DNA of 64,000 bases from Pochonia chlamydosporia 170 (Eukaryota > Ascomycota > Sordariomycetes > Hypocreales > Clavicipitaceae): NCBI RefSeq assembly GCF_001653235.2, contig NC_035790.1, positions 3,844,001-3,908,000 on the forward strand. The letters are read 5' to 3'. Made by a program: the position numbers and the translations under genes. The notes beneath the pieces were generated by a model. That model saw nothing but the letters and a program-made list of their open reading frames with translations, ran no database searches and was not told where the DNA came from. Every line of letters starts with the position of its first letter. Within the stretch, counting starts at the first letter, position 1. Positions 37,026 to 48,027 of this stretch are shown piece after piece.

Positions 37026-40000
37026 ATGGCTGTCACAATCGAAGAGCTCGACACTACGGTCCGCACCTTTTACGAAGGTCGCGGGGAGCAGGTTTGTTTT
37101 TCCCTTCCTGTTACACATGGTTTCGACGCCGGGAAACTTTTGCACTTTTTCAAAATTGACGATGCGCTGACTCGCCTTGTTCCGCACTACAGCAAAAAGC
37201 CGCCCAGGCCGCACTGAACCAGGTAAACACAATCGAGACCCCAACTTTGTCCACCGAGCAACCGATCATGTCGATTCGAGTCGGATCGAGTGTATATCAG
37301 AAATGAATAGTCTTTGCCAAGAAGAGCTCGAACCGTCTCAACAATGACGAATACATCTGTGCTAACTGGGCTATCTAGTTCAAAGAGGATCCCGATGCTT
37401 GGCTCATGGTGGACAAGATCCTTTCGACCGCGCAATATCCCCAAACAAAGTGTACGCAGAAACAAACTTCTTGAGCCGCGAATATGTCGCGCTTCTTGGC
37501 CTGGTAGACTGTACATATGAAATGCTAACTTTTATGGTCTCAGACTTGGGCTTGCAGGTTCTCGACAATGTCATTCTTACGAGATGGAAGGTCTTGCCTC
37601 GCGACCAGTGCCAAGGTCTGTAGCTTTGCCATGAGGATCTTTGCTCCCCAATATGCACATAGTTTTGTATCTGACCTCATGTTCTAGGCATCCGAAATTT
37701 CATCGTCCAATTCATCATTCAATGCTCCAACTCCGAGGAAGCTTTGAAACAAAACAAAACCCTGCTGAACAAACTGAACTTGGTTCTCATCTCTGTGCTC
37801 AAGCAGGAGTGGCCTCACAACTGGCCTACCTTCATAAACGAAATCATCTCGTCTTGCCATGCGAACTTGTCCATCTGCGAGAACAACATGATTATCCTGC
37901 GATTACTTTCCGAGGAAGTGTTTGACTACTCCGCAGAGCAGATGACTTCCACCAAAACGAGGAACCTCAAGCAGACCATGTGCGCCGAGTTTTCACAAAT
38001 CTTTCAGCTTTGCCAGGAAGTCCTGACAACCGCAGACCAGCCTAGCTTGGTTCACGCCACCCTTGAGACACTATTGAGATTTTGCAACTGGATTCCTCTT
38101 GGCTATATTTTTGAGACGAACCTCATTGAGACCCTCCGCACGCGCTTCCTATCTGTACCCGAGTTCCGAAATATCACTCTCCAGTGCCTGACAGAAATTG
38201 GTGGCCTGCAAACCGGCGGCGCTGGCCAGTCCAACTCATATGACGAACAGCTCGTCAAGATGTTTACCGAAGTGTTGACGACCATTGCGGATATTATCCC
38301 CGTCTCGCTCGACCTGAAGACGACATACCCCACGAGTAACTCCAAGGATCAGGAGTTTGTGCAGAACCTGGCTCTGTTTCTCTGCAACTTTTTCGGAACG
38401 CACTTGAACGTATGTGTTGGGTTGAATTTTGGTACACATTGTTTTTGGCTAAACTAACCATGTACAGCTCATCGAAAACCTCCCGAACCGAGACTACCTC
38501 ATGCACGGACACTACTACCTGATTCGGATATCCCAGATCGACGACCGCGAGATTTTCAAGATCTGCCTGGATTATTGGCTGAAGCTCGTACAGGAATTGT
38601 ATGAGGAGATGCAGCAGCTGCCCATCACTGATCTCAACCCTCTCATGTCTGTCGGAGGCATGTCTGGCAGTGGAGCCCCGAATCCTTCGTTGTTGATGAA
38701 CTATCCGCTCCGAAAGCACAAATACAACGAGGTTCTGTCCAATTTGCGAGTTGTCATGATTGAGAGAATGGTCAGGCCGGAGGAAGTACTCATTGTTGAA
38801 AATGACGAAGGAGAAATTGTTCGAGAGTTTGTCAAGGAAAGCGACACCGTCCAGTTGTATAAGACTATCAGGGAATGCCTGGTATATCTCACGCACTTGG
38901 ATGTCGTTGACACAGAGAACATCATGACTGAAAAGCTGGCTCGCCAGGTCGATGGTACTGAGTGGTCATGGCACAACTGCAACGTATTGTGTTGGGCTAT
39001 TGGGTCCATCTCCTTGGCCATGAACGAGGAGACGGAAAAGCGATTCTTGGTCACCGTAATTAAGGATCTCTTGGGTCTCACTGAGATGAAGCGCGGTAAA
39101 GACAACAAAGCTGTTGTTGCCAGCAACATTATGTACATTGTTGGGCAATATCCTCGGTTTTTGAAAGCCCACTGGAAGTTTTTGAAGACGGTTGTCAACA
39201 AGCTGTTTGAGTTTATGCACGAATCTCACGAAGGTAAGTCGACTGAGACCACGTTCGAAGCCGAGCCAAATCCTTGCACTGAGAGTTTAGCTGGTATAGT
39301 GCTAACTGTTCTTTTGTAGGTGTTCAAGACATGGCGTGCGATACGTTTATCAAGATTGCTAGACAGTGCCGGCGACATTTTGTCGCCCTCCAGCCCAGCG
39401 AGCAGGAACCATTCATTGAGGAAATTGTCAGAAACATGGGCAAGATTACATGCGATCTAACACCGCAACAAGTGCACACTTTCTACGAAGCATGCGGCTA
39501 CATGGTGGCGGCTCAGGGCAATAAGCACCAGCAAGAGCGTCTGTTGGCGGATTTGATGAACATTCCCAACGCTGCTTGGGACGAAATTATCAAGCAAGCT
39601 ACTGTCAACCCATCAATTCTGCAAGACGCCGAGACCATTAAAGTTATTGGCAATATCATGAAGACAAACGTGTCTGCCTGCAGCTCTATTGGCCCATACT
39701 TTTACCCACAAATTGGAAGAATCTATCACGACATGCTGGAGATGTACCGCGCCACCAGCGGCCTCATCTCTGAGGCCGTTGCCCGAGATGGTAAGACGCC
39801 TAGATGCTCTGGTCGCGAACAATACCGGCATTACTAACACTTAGAACTAGGTGAGCTGGCAACGAAGATGCCCAAAGTCCGCGGTCTGAGAACCATCAAG
39901 AAGGAAATCCTGAAGCTTGTTGAGATTTACGTCGAAAAAGCTGAAGATTTGCAGGCTGTTCGAGCCCAAATGGTTCCTCCTTTGCTCGACTGCGTACTTG

Positions 40001-40942
40001 TCGACTACAATCGAAACGTGGCCGGCGCTCGAGATGCGGAAGTCCTCAAGGCCATGTCCACCATCATTACCAAGCTGTCTGCTTTGATGGAGGACCAAGT
40101 ACCAACCATCATGGAAAACGTCTTTGAATGCACATTGGAGATGATCAATAAGGACTTCTCAGAATTCCCCGAGCACCGAGTCGAGTTCTTTAACCTTCTC
40201 CGCGCGATTAATTTGCACTGCTTCCCGGCCTTGTTGAAGTTGGATAACAACCAGTTCAAGTTTGTGATTGACTCATGCTCATGGGCTTTCAAGCACGATA
40301 ACAGAGATGTTGAGGCCGCTGGTCTGAACATGTGTCTCGAATTGATCAGCAACATTGCCGAGAAGACTGACGTTGCCACGGCCAATGCCTTCTTCCAGCG
40401 ATTCTTCATGACCATCCTGCAGGATGTTTTGTTTGTCGTGACTGACAATGACCATAAGGCGGGATTCAAGACTCAGTCTATGCTGCTGATGAAGCTGTTT
40501 TACTACGTCCAACCGGCAGATGGCACACAACCAAAGATCCAGGGGCCGATCTACACTTCGGATCAAGCACAATCAGGAACCAGCAACAAGGAATATCTTG
40601 GCAACTCTGTTGCAACCTTGCTACGAAATGCCTTTCCCAACTTGCAGCCGTAAGTAAATGATTCTTCTCTTATGCTTTGAGACGGCTTGCTAACATGCCA
40701 GCAGTGCCCAAGTGACGAGCTTCGTGGAAGGCCTATTCTCATTCAACACGACGTACGACAAGTTCCGTCTGAACCTTCGAGATTTCCTCATTTCGCTGAA
40801 AGAGTTTGCTGGCGACAATGCTGAGCTATTCGTCGTCGAAAAGGAGCAACGGGAAGCCGATGCCAAGGCTGCAGATATGGAGAGACGGCAAAAGGTCGGC
40901 GGTCTGCTGAAGCCGTCTGAGCTCGAGGATGAAGAGCTCTGA
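37026..40942 (+). CDS. crm1: exportin-1 (Crm1), nuclear export receptor
   Basis: Nine exons: 37026-37091, 37193-37222, 37379-37451, 37544-37615, 37688-38409, 38468-39233, 39320-39790, 39851-40649 and 40705-40942, giving 1,078 residues. All phases agree. Exon 2 is only 30 nt, and introns 1 and 4 use unusual donors (GTTTGT, GTCTGT). The last intron ends CAGCAG, so one extra Ser codon is optional. The protein is a HEAT-repeat importin-beta family member, with the CRIME-type N-terminus, the NES-groove region [15 protein letters not shown] and the conserved [16 protein letters not shown], ending [13 protein letters not shown]. It exports leucine-rich NES cargo with RanGTP. The groove residue that leptomycin B alkylates (Cys in human and S. 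pombe) is Thr526 here. Confidence 0.97.
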
Positions 40943-42109
40943 CTTGACCAAGAGTTGAGAACAGAGTTTGCACCGAATGAGGAGACGAGTTCAGCCGACG
41001 CAGACAAAAGCAAGTGCCACGACGCAAACGGAGACGGCTGGGAGTTTTACGGATTGTAAGATCCCACCCAGCATGATTGGCCAGAGCGGCTGATGCTCGG
41101 CTCCTTGTTGTTTCGGGCAGCTTGCAAGGATGTTTCTTTTTACCCGTAGCGATACCAAAGTTTAGATATGTCACGGGGGGCGACGGAGACGCCTTTTGTT
41201 GGGTCCCATTTTCTATCGACGACGCAGCAAAATGATGAAGTCTATTTTTTTTTTTTACTTATTTTCCCAGATGGTTTGTCTCGTATTCCGCAGCTGCGAA
41301 TAGAAGACACGCGGGATGAAGGTTTGGAGACAGTAAAGGCATTCACGCAGGCACGGAAAACTAAAAACAAAAGCGAGGAGGAGCGGACGGCTCGGAGATG
41401 GAAGGAAGTTCACAGTCGCAACAAGAATGTGGTGGACAAGAAAAAAGTTGTAGGTGAGGCGAGTTGAATGCCAGCAGAGGATAGGATGTAGAGATTGGTA
41501 AATGGCATGATAGATGAAGAATACTGTCTAGGAATAACTAGGTAGTCAGTTTCGTAAAGATACAGTTAAAAGTGCTGTTGCGTGCTGTTACGTGTACTGC
41601 AGTGAAGGTGTCTCGGTGTCTCTTGTCTGACAGGTGAAGATGTTGTGTGTTGGATGGACCGGCATCGAAGACGTAAAGTGAAGTTAACGTGGTTGCGATT
41701 TCACCATCGAGCTTTACTTACTGAATAGAGATGAATGAGACGCAAGATGTCTGTAAGATTGGGTATGCAATGGGTGTTTCGCATGGTAGGTGCCCAGATT
41801 ATGCTGGGTTGTGGTGAAAGTAAATAACTTGATGATAGGTAGGTTGTCAACCTGCTAAATTACGAACTCAGCTATTTAAGAACCAGTCTACTATGTGTTT
41901 CCCCTGGAATAGAGAAGAAGTAAAAGATCACTAGTACGTAGCTTTAAGTGGCTATCTAGCGTAGGCACATAACATAAATTGATTGATGATGTAGATCTGA
42001 TACACTAACGTTGCAGTCATTAATGATGGCACCTAGCGCCTGGAGAGGAACAAGGTCAGTCTGTTCACATGTCTTCGTGATCGGCTTAAGATGTGCTTTT
42101 ATCCATACT
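40943..42109. other. convergent region after Crm1
   Basis: 1.2 kb between the Crm1 stop and the SET-protein stop. It includes a T tract (about 41246-41257). A 99-codon plus frame at 41168-41467 lies in the likely Crm1 3' UTR and shows no protein-like pattern. Confidence 0.5.
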
Positions 42110-43599
42110 TTAAGAGCCCTTCTTAGCTATAGCTTGACACATCGCCTTATGCTCTTTATAATGAGCAACTTGACAGCTCCGCCCACAATATCTCACTGAT
42201 TTACACCTCCCGCACGCCATGAGCTGCGCAGAAGTATTTCCGCACTTTGCGCACCGGTGTGCTAAACCCTGACTATTCGAATCGCCGCCCTCCAAAGCCG
42301 CTAACAAGTCTTGCACTTTCTTCAGTGTCATTCTTAGGACACGCTGCTCGCCCATGCTGACGTGTGCTGCGGCCCATGCGTTCCCACCTGGAGGATAGAA
42401 GCCTTTCGCGAGTTGTTCCTCCAGCATGTCTAGTGGAGTTGCGAAGCTGTTTAGGAGGCTGGTTATTGAATCTACTAGAAATTGGAGGACCTCTGCTTCG
42501 TTGGAGTCGCTGATTTTGGTGTCCCCCTTGTTAGTGGTTTGGAGCGACGTGACTAGGTCTGAGGCGTCTAGGCGCTGAATACGGAGGTATTGAAGGACGG
42601 CTGTTGGTAGCGGATCGGTGAGAGTTAGTGTGATGGTGGATGTTGAATCAAGGTTAGCAGATGCCCAGAGCTGCTGCTTTTGCTCGAAAAAGGGGGCCAT
42701 GGGGTGTGTTGTGAGGATGAGATCGTAGCTGTTGTTGGGGTTGTCCGGTATGATGAAGCCGTAGAGGCGTAGGAGGCGATTATTTGGGATGGTGCCATAG
42801 TTGATGAAGACCTATAAGCGCAGGTGAGCTTACTGGAAGAATCAGAGAGTGAGGTGGATATACCTGGTCCCCGGGATCGTAGTCCTTTCCCGCGAGGACG
42901 GATAAGTCTCCGGATGAGGTGGTGTATGCGTGACACTGCTTGGCTTGGGGGGAGTGGTTCAACATGTCGGCGTATGGAGCTATCAGCCGGATTGACTCCC
43001 CGTTGGGGAGGGCGAAGTCCATGGCGCGACTCCATACGGTGCAGAGAGCCCATTTGTACTGAACGGGTGAGCGTTAGTGATAGGTAAGTATATAGTCTAG
43101 GCGTTTTACGCACATCTTGTATTGTGAATTCATCGGGTGGAATAATATGGGTATGCTGGTGAAGGACTCGCACTAGGTTTGTATAGTCGTCCTGGATACG
43201 CTGTTCCAGCTGCTTTGTGAGAGTATAGAGTGACGACCCGGCGCAGACTTCCAGCTCCTCCTCGGTGAAGAAGATACTTGACGAGTAATTTGCAGGGAGG
43301 ACGGCCACATGGTCTCGCTGGCCATTGTATCCAGACTTGCGCGAGCGGACAAACAGGATATAGATGGCCAAGGTATCTTCAGTAGATGGCGGTGGAGTTA
43401 TTGAGCGAAGTGCCGGCCCGAGGATAGAGTCGGCATGTGCGCGTGCAACTGTCCAGAGACAGGCGGATGGAATAGTGAGAATACTTTCGCCTTGCTTGAA
43501 GGGCTTTTGTGTTTTGATACCACGCCCGGTGATGGGGAAGTCGGCGAGGTGTAAGTCGTCTAGGCCGGTGGCTCCGCGTTCTTTTAGCCAGGTTTCCAT
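42110..43599 (-). CDS. SET-domain methyltransferase with C-terminal MYND zinc finger
   Basis: Exons (minus) 43599-43114, 43058-42864 and 42811-42110, introns 43059-43113 (GTGCGT) and 42812-42863 (GTATAT), give 460 residues. The N-terminal half is a Rubisco-LSMT/SETD6-type SET domain: GRGIKTQKPFKQGESIL at the start, then LIAPYADMLNHSP with the NHS signature and VFINYGTIPNNRLL with the INYG signature. A helical substrate-binding-like region follows. The last 47 residues are a MYND finger with Cys and His from 414 to 452 (CAKC, CGRC, YCGRSCQVAHYKEH). In SMYD proteins the MYND finger sits inside SET, so this C-terminal placement is a different architecture. The substrate is unknown; non-histone lysines are usual for this SET class. 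Confidence 0.87.
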
Positions 43600-43903
43600 G
43601 GGGGGTGAGAGGATGAGTGAGTATGTAGGTGCTAGCTGAGGAGTGATGAGATGATTACCAGGTATGTCTTGTTTTGGAGGTTGGATCTTTCTTTTTGTTG
43701 TTGGTGGTGGTTTGTTTTACCTTTTAGGTGGGGACTGGGCGCAAGTTGGAACCACGGGCCAGATGATCAGACGATCAGATCAATGGATGCGGCTGGATGC
43801 CCGAACATTGAACATTTGAGGTACAGTACTGTACATATACTTGCTTAAGTATTAATACTGTATGGAAGCATTGAACATTCAGACCTGGCAGTAGAGTTAA
43901 ATG
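43600..43903. other. short intergenic space
   Basis: 304 bp between the SET gene start and the end of the next minus-strand gene. It holds a perfect 14-bp palindrome. Confidence 0.6.
43821..43834. repeat. 14-bp perfect palindrome GTACAGTACTGTAC
   Basis: It is self-complementary across its whole length and lies about 220 bp upstream of the SET-MYND start. Related GTACAGTA strings recur in other intergenic regions of this window. Confidence 0.8.
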
Positions 43904-44716
43904 TCAAGGCCCATTTTTGCGCCTCCAACCACACGACATGACCGCCCAGACGGTCTCAAAACCCGGCAGAATCAAGGCAACAACCTGAGCAACAAACAAC
44001 CACACAGCCACCATGTCAGTATCAGACGCAACATTGTTCCTCTGCACAATCAACTCCGTCCACAAGATGAGCGGCCAACCTCCCGCCATAACCACCACCG
44101 CACCCAACAGAATAGCATGATACTTGAACTTGGAAACACTCGTCTTCGACTTTCCCCGCCACGGAACAACAACAGAAGCACCTCCATCATGATCGTCCGT
44201 AAACACCGATTTCACAGCCACATAAAAGGCCATCAAGACGCCCGCACACGCAAACATCGAATCACCAATCTGCCAAACCAGCACAAACTTATGCCACCCC
44301 TCACTTAGAGTACGCCAGCCAAAGAAGAAGAACTCGTACTCGCCGTACCCGTCCGGCTGGTTTGTCGCCCAGCTCATCCACGCGGACACCGTGTTCAGCA
44401 CAAGAACGCCCGCCGTGCCGGCGCCGAGAACCACCGCCATGGGGAGGTTGCCGCACGTCACGCCGCCGAGGTATGTGACCGCGTAGATGAGGTTGAAGTG
44501 CACGGGGAGCAGGGAGAGCGCCTGTAGTTCCTTGTTCTGGACGGCGCGGTACCACTGGATCTGGGTGTACCAGTTGTAGGCGAGGAAGCCGATGTTGGTA
44601 GGGAGGTTGCTGCCGATGCCGGAGATGTATTGGGCGGGTGAGAGCATGAAGCTGGTGTAGAGGAGCCAGCGGTTGGTTAGGCTGAAACCAGGGACGATTT
44701 GGTTGACTGTGGCCAT
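43904..44716 (-). CDS. polytopic membrane protein of unknown function
   Basis: A single exon encodes 270 residues starting MATVNQIVPGFSLTN. About six or seven hydrophobic segments can be seen, for example LLPVHFNLIYAVTYLGGV, LPMAVVLGAGTAGVLVL, FACAGVLMAFYVAVKSVF, YHAILLGAVVVMAGGWPLIL and MVAVWLFVAQVVALIL. A charged loop (DDHDGGASVV followed by RGKSKTSVSKFK) separates the last pairs. There is no signal peptide beyond the first membrane segment and no transporter motif I recognise. It is flanked by the SET-MYND gene and the zinc-cluster regulator on the same strand. I would call it a conserved-looking hypothetical integral membrane protein and give no function. Confidence 0.78.
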   Translation of the reverse strand: MATVNQIVPGFSLTNRWLLYTSFMLSPAQYISGIGSNLPTNIGFLAYNWYTQIQWYRAVQNKELQALSLLPVHFNLIYAVTYLGGVTCGNLPMAVVLGAGTAGVLVLNTVSAWMSWATNQPDGYGEYEFFFFGWRTLSEGWHKFVLVWQIGDSMFACAGVLMAFYVAVKSVFTDDHDGGASVVVPWRGKSKTSVSKFKYHAILLGAVVVMAGGWPLILWTELIVQRNNVASDTDMVAVWLFVAQVVALILPGFETVWAVMSCGWRRKNGP

Positions 44717-45993
44717 GGTTTTGTTTGGTTAAGCATGAATCTCGCCCTCTTGAAGTTGCCGCCAGCAGGTATCCAGAGATGAACTGACGTGTAGCGCAGG
44801 TCAACACAGGAGGGGAAGGGCCGGGGCTCACAATCTAATTCGAGTGAGAGAGGCTCGAAACATGATTTATTTGCTTGGGAAAATGATATCCACGACTTTT
44901 TGAAGCGGGGAAAGCGAGTCGAGTGTTAGATGCAAGGTTGTGTTGGTTTGCACCAATATGACAGACAAGGCTGGATTGATGCAGGACGCAGCTTCAGCCT
45001 CACTTTTGTCCTGATGCTGTGCGCGGGCGAGGCATCAACGCCATTAAAGCTCAAGTGTCACAAATGTCTAGATGGAACATGTATCTACCTATCTCAGTGT
45101 TTACATGTCTTACTTGGATGTATGGACTAGCCGTCGAACCACTAACAGTCGCCTTTGGTCGAGACGGTCAGCGACTCCATGTACGCACCAAGGAGGATTC
45201 ATCGGGCGCGTTCAACTTTTGCCTGTATTGATTTTACTATCTGTAGTATGTATGTATGTAGGTAGGTAGGTAGGTAGGTATTGACTTCTAGATACTCAGT
45301 CAAAGGTAAAATCGAATGCTCCCCATACATGTCTGGCGGCCCAAGCATCTAACTTGGGCTCCGTCTCACAACAGATAACTTCCGAGGGTCAAGTTATATA
45401 AACACTCCATATGACTGACTATATTGACCAATTGGCATCCAGTTGCTCTGGTAGCACAGCATCGACCACAACGGGTGAAAAGCAGTCTAGTGCTTCAACG
45501 CCTTGGCCATGCTCTTCTCTCCTCCCAGCTCAACCATCTATCTAGGTAGCCGTTCTTGTTCCAACATGAAGCCTGCGGGACAAGAGCCAAGTGAACAATA
45601 TGAAACCAACAGGTAGTCATTCATTGCCTTTCCCCGTTCCCCATGGTCAAGTACATTTGCAGCCATGGATGTGTAGGCAAATGTCCGTCTTACAGCACAT
45701 CCTGGGAAAAGCCTGTCGTCTTTGCTGGCGCATTTTCATTCTGGCCATGGCCTGTAGCGTCTCTTGTTCTTCTCCAACTTGGTAGCTTCTATAATTTCAC
45801 CTCCTCGAGCGTTTTATACAACCATTCTAGATGCGTTCCCCCGATGGTGGCCCTAACACTATCGGTTCTGTGGTCTTGCCTCGTTGGCTTAATTTTGAAG
45901 CATCCAAGCAGACCACACGACAACACTGCATGTTGTCGACTCGGAACCTGAAAGCATGGCCCAGACGTAATCTTCTCACTGCCTTTCACCCAG
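44717..45993. other. upstream region of the membrane-protein gene
   Basis: 1.3 kb between two minus-strand genes. It contains a TATG/TAGG repeat tract. No credible coding frame. Confidence 0.55.
45246..45280 (+). repeat. TATG/TAGG tetranucleotide tract
   Basis: GTATG units pass directly into five TAGG units. The TAGG part is the same tetranucleotide as in the palindrome at 844-869. Confidence 0.8.
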
Positions 45994-47122
45994 TCAACCA
46001 TCCTCAACCATCTTCAAAGGCCACGCCATAGTATCCTCCCAATAATGCCCCAGATGCTGCGCAACAGCCCTCACAATCAAGGCGCCCGCATCGCCAAATA
46101 TCCAATACTCCCTACAATAGTGCAGCAGCACACCATAGTACGCCAGCACAATCACCGCCTCGGGCTGCAACCTCCTCAGCACGTCAATGTAGTCGCTGCC
46201 CACGGTGACAGAAAACGACGAGGCAGCATGCGGTCCTGCACACGACTGCGGTAGATTCTTGTAAATGTCAAAAGACCACTGCAAGCGCTCCACGGCGCCC
46301 CTACACGCAGACACAGTTGCGGGTCCGAGATCCGACGAGTCCAGCAGGTCGTACAGCGGACGGCACTCGTCCCCTCTTTCGCACGCGCCTTTGGAATCGG
46401 GCGTGAGGTTCAGTCCCGCCTTTGACGTGAGCGTCAGGATGGGTTCGAGTTCTGAGTTGACGAGGTGCTGCCATACGGGCTTGATGACGGCCCGCACGCC
46501 GTGGTGGATGCGGAAACAGTCGACGAAGCGGTTCACGAAGACGTGGAACTGGGAGTGGTGCAGGGTCCGGACGGAGGAGAGCGTGTCGGCCAGGTCGTGC
46601 AGGGAGAGGGTGGCCGCGAAGAGGAACCGCGGGATGGAGGAGTCCATGTCTTCGGGGGGTAATGTGGATGTGAGGCGGGTGAAGCGGGTGATGGCACGGG
46701 TTTGAAGTTCTGTAGCCGTGCGGAGGAGGTGGTGAGGCGATTCTGAGCACGACGTGGCTGCTTTGTGCATGGCAGACAGGGCGAGCACCTCGTCGATGAG
46801 GTATGGGTGTGACGAGGAGAGCCGGATGGCGATGTCGAGGATGCTGACGTTGCGGCCGCGTGTCAGGAAGAAGTCCTCCTTGGACATGACGAGGTGATAC
46901 AGCAGCGAGAGGTGTTCTGCCGTGAAGAAGGACGCATCAGACGACGATATGTCGTACGGATGGGGGAAGGAATCGCCAAACGATGGCAGAGGCGATGATT
47001 CCGCAGACGTCGTCGCATGGGAATACATCGGCGGCGGCGGCATTTCATTTGGCGTACGGCCACCGCTTGAACTCCATGGCGTCGTAGCAGCAGGACTTTG
47101 ATAATCTGTGTAGCTGGCATGT

Positions 47123-47157
<35 letters not shown>

Positions 47158-47409
47158 AGGGGACTGCGTGTGCGTGACGGGGGAATGCGAAGGCGACACC
47201 TTCTTCCTGGCGGGCGGCTTTTCCTTTGCAGCAGGAAACACGCACGTCCGCTCTGCGATTGTGCAGTTTGCGCAGGCGGGACGACGCTCGTCGCATCGTA
47301 TGTGGCGACGTTTGCATTCTGCGCAGCCGTTTCTGGATTTTCTGTGCGAGCGGCGCTGCGTTTTGGGCTGCGGCGGCTGCTGCTGGTGTTGGAATTGGTG
47401 TTGAGACAT
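45994..47409 (-). CDS. Zn(II)2Cys6 transcription factor, Upc2-like class
   Basis: A single-exon frame gives 471 residues from the ATG at 47409 (MSQHQFQ); the frame above it has no ATG. The N-terminus is Gln-rich, followed by the zinc cluster with Cys at 29, 32, 39, 46, 49 and 56 (NGCAECKRRHIRCDE, then ACANCTIAERTC) and basic residues before it for DNA contact. A low-complexity linker has a (Gln-Thr) run encoded by a hexanucleotide repeat. The C-terminal two-thirds has the helical pattern of the fungal-specific domain found in Upc2/sterol-uptake regulators (LLYHLVMSKEDFF, LALSAMHKAAT, HVFVNRFVDCFR). That class controls ergosterol and lipid genes in yeasts, but many filamentous members have other targets. 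The RTA1 gene lies just upstream on the same strand. Confidence 0.87.
47123..47157 (+). repeat. GTCTGC hexanucleotide microsatellite inside a coding exon
   Basis: Nearly six units of GTCTGC. On the minus strand it encodes alternating Gln-Thr in the linker of the zinc-cluster regulator. Length changes would keep frame. Confidence 0.9.
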
Positions 47410-48027
47410 TTCGTCTTGAGTGTGTGGGTGTGAGTTGTTGAATTTTGAGGTCGAGTTGCATCTCACTTATGCTTTTTCAGTCATGGCCGTGAGATAGGGT
47501 TGTGGATTTGGGCCTTTGTGTTTTGATGGTTGGAGATGACGCGGATGGCATGGTTACATGGAGATGAATGCCGTTTTGGGAAACTGGCTTCGTGGATTAG
47601 GCCATGTTTAGTGTTGCGATGAGGCTGAGTTTATGATGAGATTTCAGGTCCCAATTACTTCGTAAAATCAATATAAAATATAAACAAGGCCGCGCTGATG
47701 TCCAATTCTCCGAGTGCCATTGGTACAGTACCCGTTTCCGATAATCTATTTTAATATATGCAGATGCCAACAAAGTCCCCGTTCCCAGTCCTGCTTCTTG
47801 TTCTTGTTCTTGTTCTTATTCCCGTTCCCGTCAACGTTCCCTTCCGACCCGGACTCAACTGTCAAAAGTTCCCCTGTGATCCACTCCAATCTACACGACA
47901 CATCGGCCACCTCCAGCCTCAACACCACGCTCAACCCATCACCGTCACCACCGTTCTCACCCTTGGCCCTCAGCTCAGTTTACACTCCAATGACACTCCC
48001 ACTCCCACTCCGTCACTTCCCACTCCG
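47410..48027. other. upstream region of the regulator gene
   Basis: 618 bp between two minus-strand genes. It has a GTACAGTA string near 47723 and low-complexity TTCTTG and CCCACTC runs (about 47790-47830 and 47995-48040) next to the RTA1 stop. Confidence 0.6.

Noticed and set aside
41168..41467. 99-codon plus frame after Crm1
   Set aside because: Sits in the likely Crm1 3' UTR, spans a T tract, and has no protein-like pattern.
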